6,731 nucleotides of DNA. It comes from Bacteroidales bacterium. Its GTDB lineage: Bacteria > Bacteroidota > Bacteroidia > Bacteroidales > UBA932. The stretch's first letter is position 1. Every line of letters begins with the position of its first letter. The notes beneath the pieces are model-generated. The model saw only the letters and a list, made by a program, of their open reading frames with translations, had not been told where the DNA came from and searched no databases. The DNA lies in NCBI GenBank assembly GCA_017551405.1, contig JAFZLP010000033.1, positions 1-6,731 on the forward strand. The letters are read 5' to 3'. Position numbers and translations under genes: made by a program. This document shows positions 5,307-6,731 of this stretch, one piece after another.

Positions 5307-6731
5307 TTAGAGTTTCTGATTGACAGCCTTTTCGATGTTGCTGTTCCTGTTCGCGCTGAAGGGAACGCCGGGAGTAGCGGTGAATTCCACACTCTTGACC
5401 TCGCCTTCAAACTCGATGCGGAAGGACTCCATGTTGCCAACGCTGAGCGTACGGACTTCGGGAGCCTTGAAGTTGCCGAGGCTGAACCTGCCGCCATTGC
5501 GGATGGGAGCCTTGGTGACTGCGGGAGCTGCAGCGGCAGCGGGCAGTACGAGCTTGAACGCACCGTGCTGGTTGGCGTAGTAGTAACCTTCGCCGTTGAG
5601 CGTGCAGAGCAGGCCCTTGACGGTCGGGTAAGAAATCACGCCGTTCTCGAGGGTACCTACGGAGAAGGGTGCGCCCTTGTACAGGGAGGTAACGCCGTCG
5701 ATGAAGCCGTCGCTGGTGTTGAGGCAGATGCCATAGTCCTGGAGCTCGATGGTGACGTTGGTCGGATCGGTGGCGTCGATGATAAGCTCGGCGGGCCTCC
5801 AATAAACGTCCTTGTAATTCTCCTCGAGCAGGGCATAGAGCTCGTCGTAGTCGTCGCCTTCGTCCATGAAGAGCGGGGTGAGATACGACAGCTGGTAGTC
5901 TGCAATCTTGTAGAGGCCCGGATGGGTCTTCTCCTGGTAGACAGTGCAGCTTACCGGATACGGATCGATGTCGTAAAGGCCGCTTGCAACGTCGTCGGTG
6001 AATTCACCTTCGCCGAGCAGAGTCCACTCGTACGGGAGAGGATCGGTAGTGTAGGTGCCAGTAACAACCTTCTCCAGATAGTCGTTGGTAGCCCAGACGA
6101 CCACGCAGTAACCGGTGTCGGGATTGAGGCCGGACACGACGGAGGAGTAACCCTTGGTGGTGTTGATTTCGGCAAGAACGCCTTCACTTACGGAAGCCTT
6201 CTTCTTGAGATCGGCTACGACTGCATCGAGACCGTTCTTCTGGACGGTAGCCAGAGTGTAGACAGCTATCTTGGCGTCGGTAAGATCCTTTGCGTAAACA
6301 AGATACGAGAAGGAGTTGAGGGCGCTGAGGCCGTCAGCTTCGTAACGCTTGGGAGTTGCCGCAACCTCCAGGTTGAGGTTGATGTCATAGCTGGCGTCAC
6401 CGGCAGCAACATAGTTGAAGACTGTAAAGGCGCTTTCCTTGGCCTCCTTACCTGCGTAGGTAACTGCAACCAGGGTGTAGGTACCGGTTGCGGGCAGGGT
6501 GAGGTTGACAACTTCCTTGGTGCTTTCGGGCTTGAGGCTCTTGACACCGGCCTGAGTGCCTTCGATGATGGCGTTGGCAACGTTGTTGGCCATGGTCTCG
6601 GAGAGAGTGCCCTCTACAACTGCATACTTCACTTCGGTAACGTCTGCACCGAGAGTGAACTGCACCGGAATGGTGCCGTCTGCGGAGAAGTCGGAAGCAA
6701 GCTCGATGGAGTAGTCGACGCGGGTGAAGCC
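5307..6731 (-). CDS. FN3-like modular envelope protein, 5' end outside window (partial)
   Basis: The frame is open from the right edge to a TAA stop at 5309-5307, giving 474 visible residues. The first visible codon is Gly at 6731-6729. A GTG codon at 6665 is internal, because the frame runs 22 codons further upstream without a stop, so the real start and any signal peptide lie outside the window. Visible residues about 23-110 and 140-228 form two FN3-like repeats. Each has a strand (VTEVKYAVVEG; LTDAKIAVYTL), a helical insert, then a closing strand pair (TGTYTLVAVTYA; TGYCVVVWATND). Residues about 234-397 form a beta-rich module beginning YEWTLLGEGEFTDD, with a YQEKTHPGLYKI stretch, a layout common in Bacteroidales secreted lipoproteins. 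An Ala-rich linker (PAAAAAPAV, about 397-405) leads to a tail of roughly 70 residues. I see no type IX secretion C-terminal signal. The likely role is a surface-exposed or periplasmic binding or structural protein, with no enzymatic motif visible. Its strong terminator separates it from the downstream operon. The coding call is secure; the function is unknown. Confidence 0.9.
   Translation of the reverse strand, partial: GFTRVDYSIELASDFSADGTIPVQFTLGADVTEVKYAVVEGTLSETMANNVANAIIEGTQAGVKSLKPESTKEVVNLTLPATGTYTLVAVTYAGKEAKESAFTVFNYVAAGDASYDINLNLEVAATPKRYEADGLSALNSFSYLVYAKDLTDAKIAVYTLATVQKNGLDAVVADLKKKASVSEGVLAEINTTKGYSSVVSGLNPDTGYCVVVWATNDYLEKVVTGTYTTDPLPYEWTLLGEGEFTDDVASGLYDIDPYPVSCTVYQEKTHPGLYKIADYQLSYLTPLFMDEGDDYDELYALLEENYKDVYWRPAELIIDATDPTNVTIELQDYGICLNTSDGFIDGVTSLYKGAPFSVGTLENGVISYPTVKGLLCTLNGEGYYYANQHGAFKLVLPAAAAAPAVTKAPIRNGGRFSLGNFKAPEVRTLSVGNMESFRIEFEGEVKSVEFTATPGVPFSANRNSNIEKAVNQKL

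Noticed and set aside
5307..6665. A GTG at 6665 as the start of the FN3-like protein
   Set aside because: The frame is open through the right edge, the upstream codons continue the same beta-strand pattern, and no signal peptide follows the GTG.
1..6731. CRISPR arrays, tRNA genes, insertion sequences or direct repeats
   Set aside because: None were seen by eye. Nearly every base belongs to one of six minus-strand genes, and the 84-nt spacer is accounted for by the terminator and the start region of the protease gene.

Overview
The window looks like chromosomal DNA of a Bacteroidales (Bacteroidota) bacterium, probably a moderately GC-rich gut lineage. Supporting signs are several short lipoprotein signal peptides, a lipoprotein-type subtilisin protease, an FN3-like modular envelope protein, a lipocalin-like small lipoprotein, a membrane protein resembling the DUF6057 family, weak or absent Shine-Dalgarno sequences, and one possible Bacteroidota-type -7 promoter box. 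The genus cannot be fixed from the sequence alone. All six genes I can support lie on the minus strand, so transcription runs from right to left. The window is almost completely coding. The only gaps are 84 nt (5223-5306) and 12 nt (3252-3263). I see no tRNA, rRNA, CRISPR array, insertion sequence or attachment site.

Region 5307-6731 is the 3' part of a gene for a modular cell-envelope protein. It has two FN3-like repeats followed by a beta-rich C-terminal module, and its start lies beyond the right edge. It ends in a strong intrinsic terminator (5253-5282).

Region 1-5222 appears to be one operon of at least five genes. In transcription order they are: a lipid-anchored S8 (subtilisin) protease with a full catalytic triad (3264-5222); a 144-residue lipocalin-like lipoprotein (2817-3251); a 234-residue exported protein of unknown function (2123-2827); a 578-residue membrane protein with about nine or ten N-terminal helices and a TPR-like C-terminal half, probably DUF6057 (390-2126); and the N-terminus of another lipoprotein that resembles the TolB-like/PD40 lipoproteins of Bacteroidales (1-393, running off the left edge). 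The junctions are a 12-nt gap, then overlaps of 11, 4 (GTGA) and 4 (ATGA) nt. This is strong evidence for co-transcription and translational coupling.

All five operon products are predicted to enter or cross the inner membrane, so the operon as a whole serves the cell envelope. The most interesting possibility is a protease with a dedicated small partner, an inhibitor or chaperone of lipocalin-like fold, co-expressed with an uncharacterised envelope module (exported protein, polytopic membrane protein and lipoprotein). The genes and their layout are seen directly. The functional link is inference.
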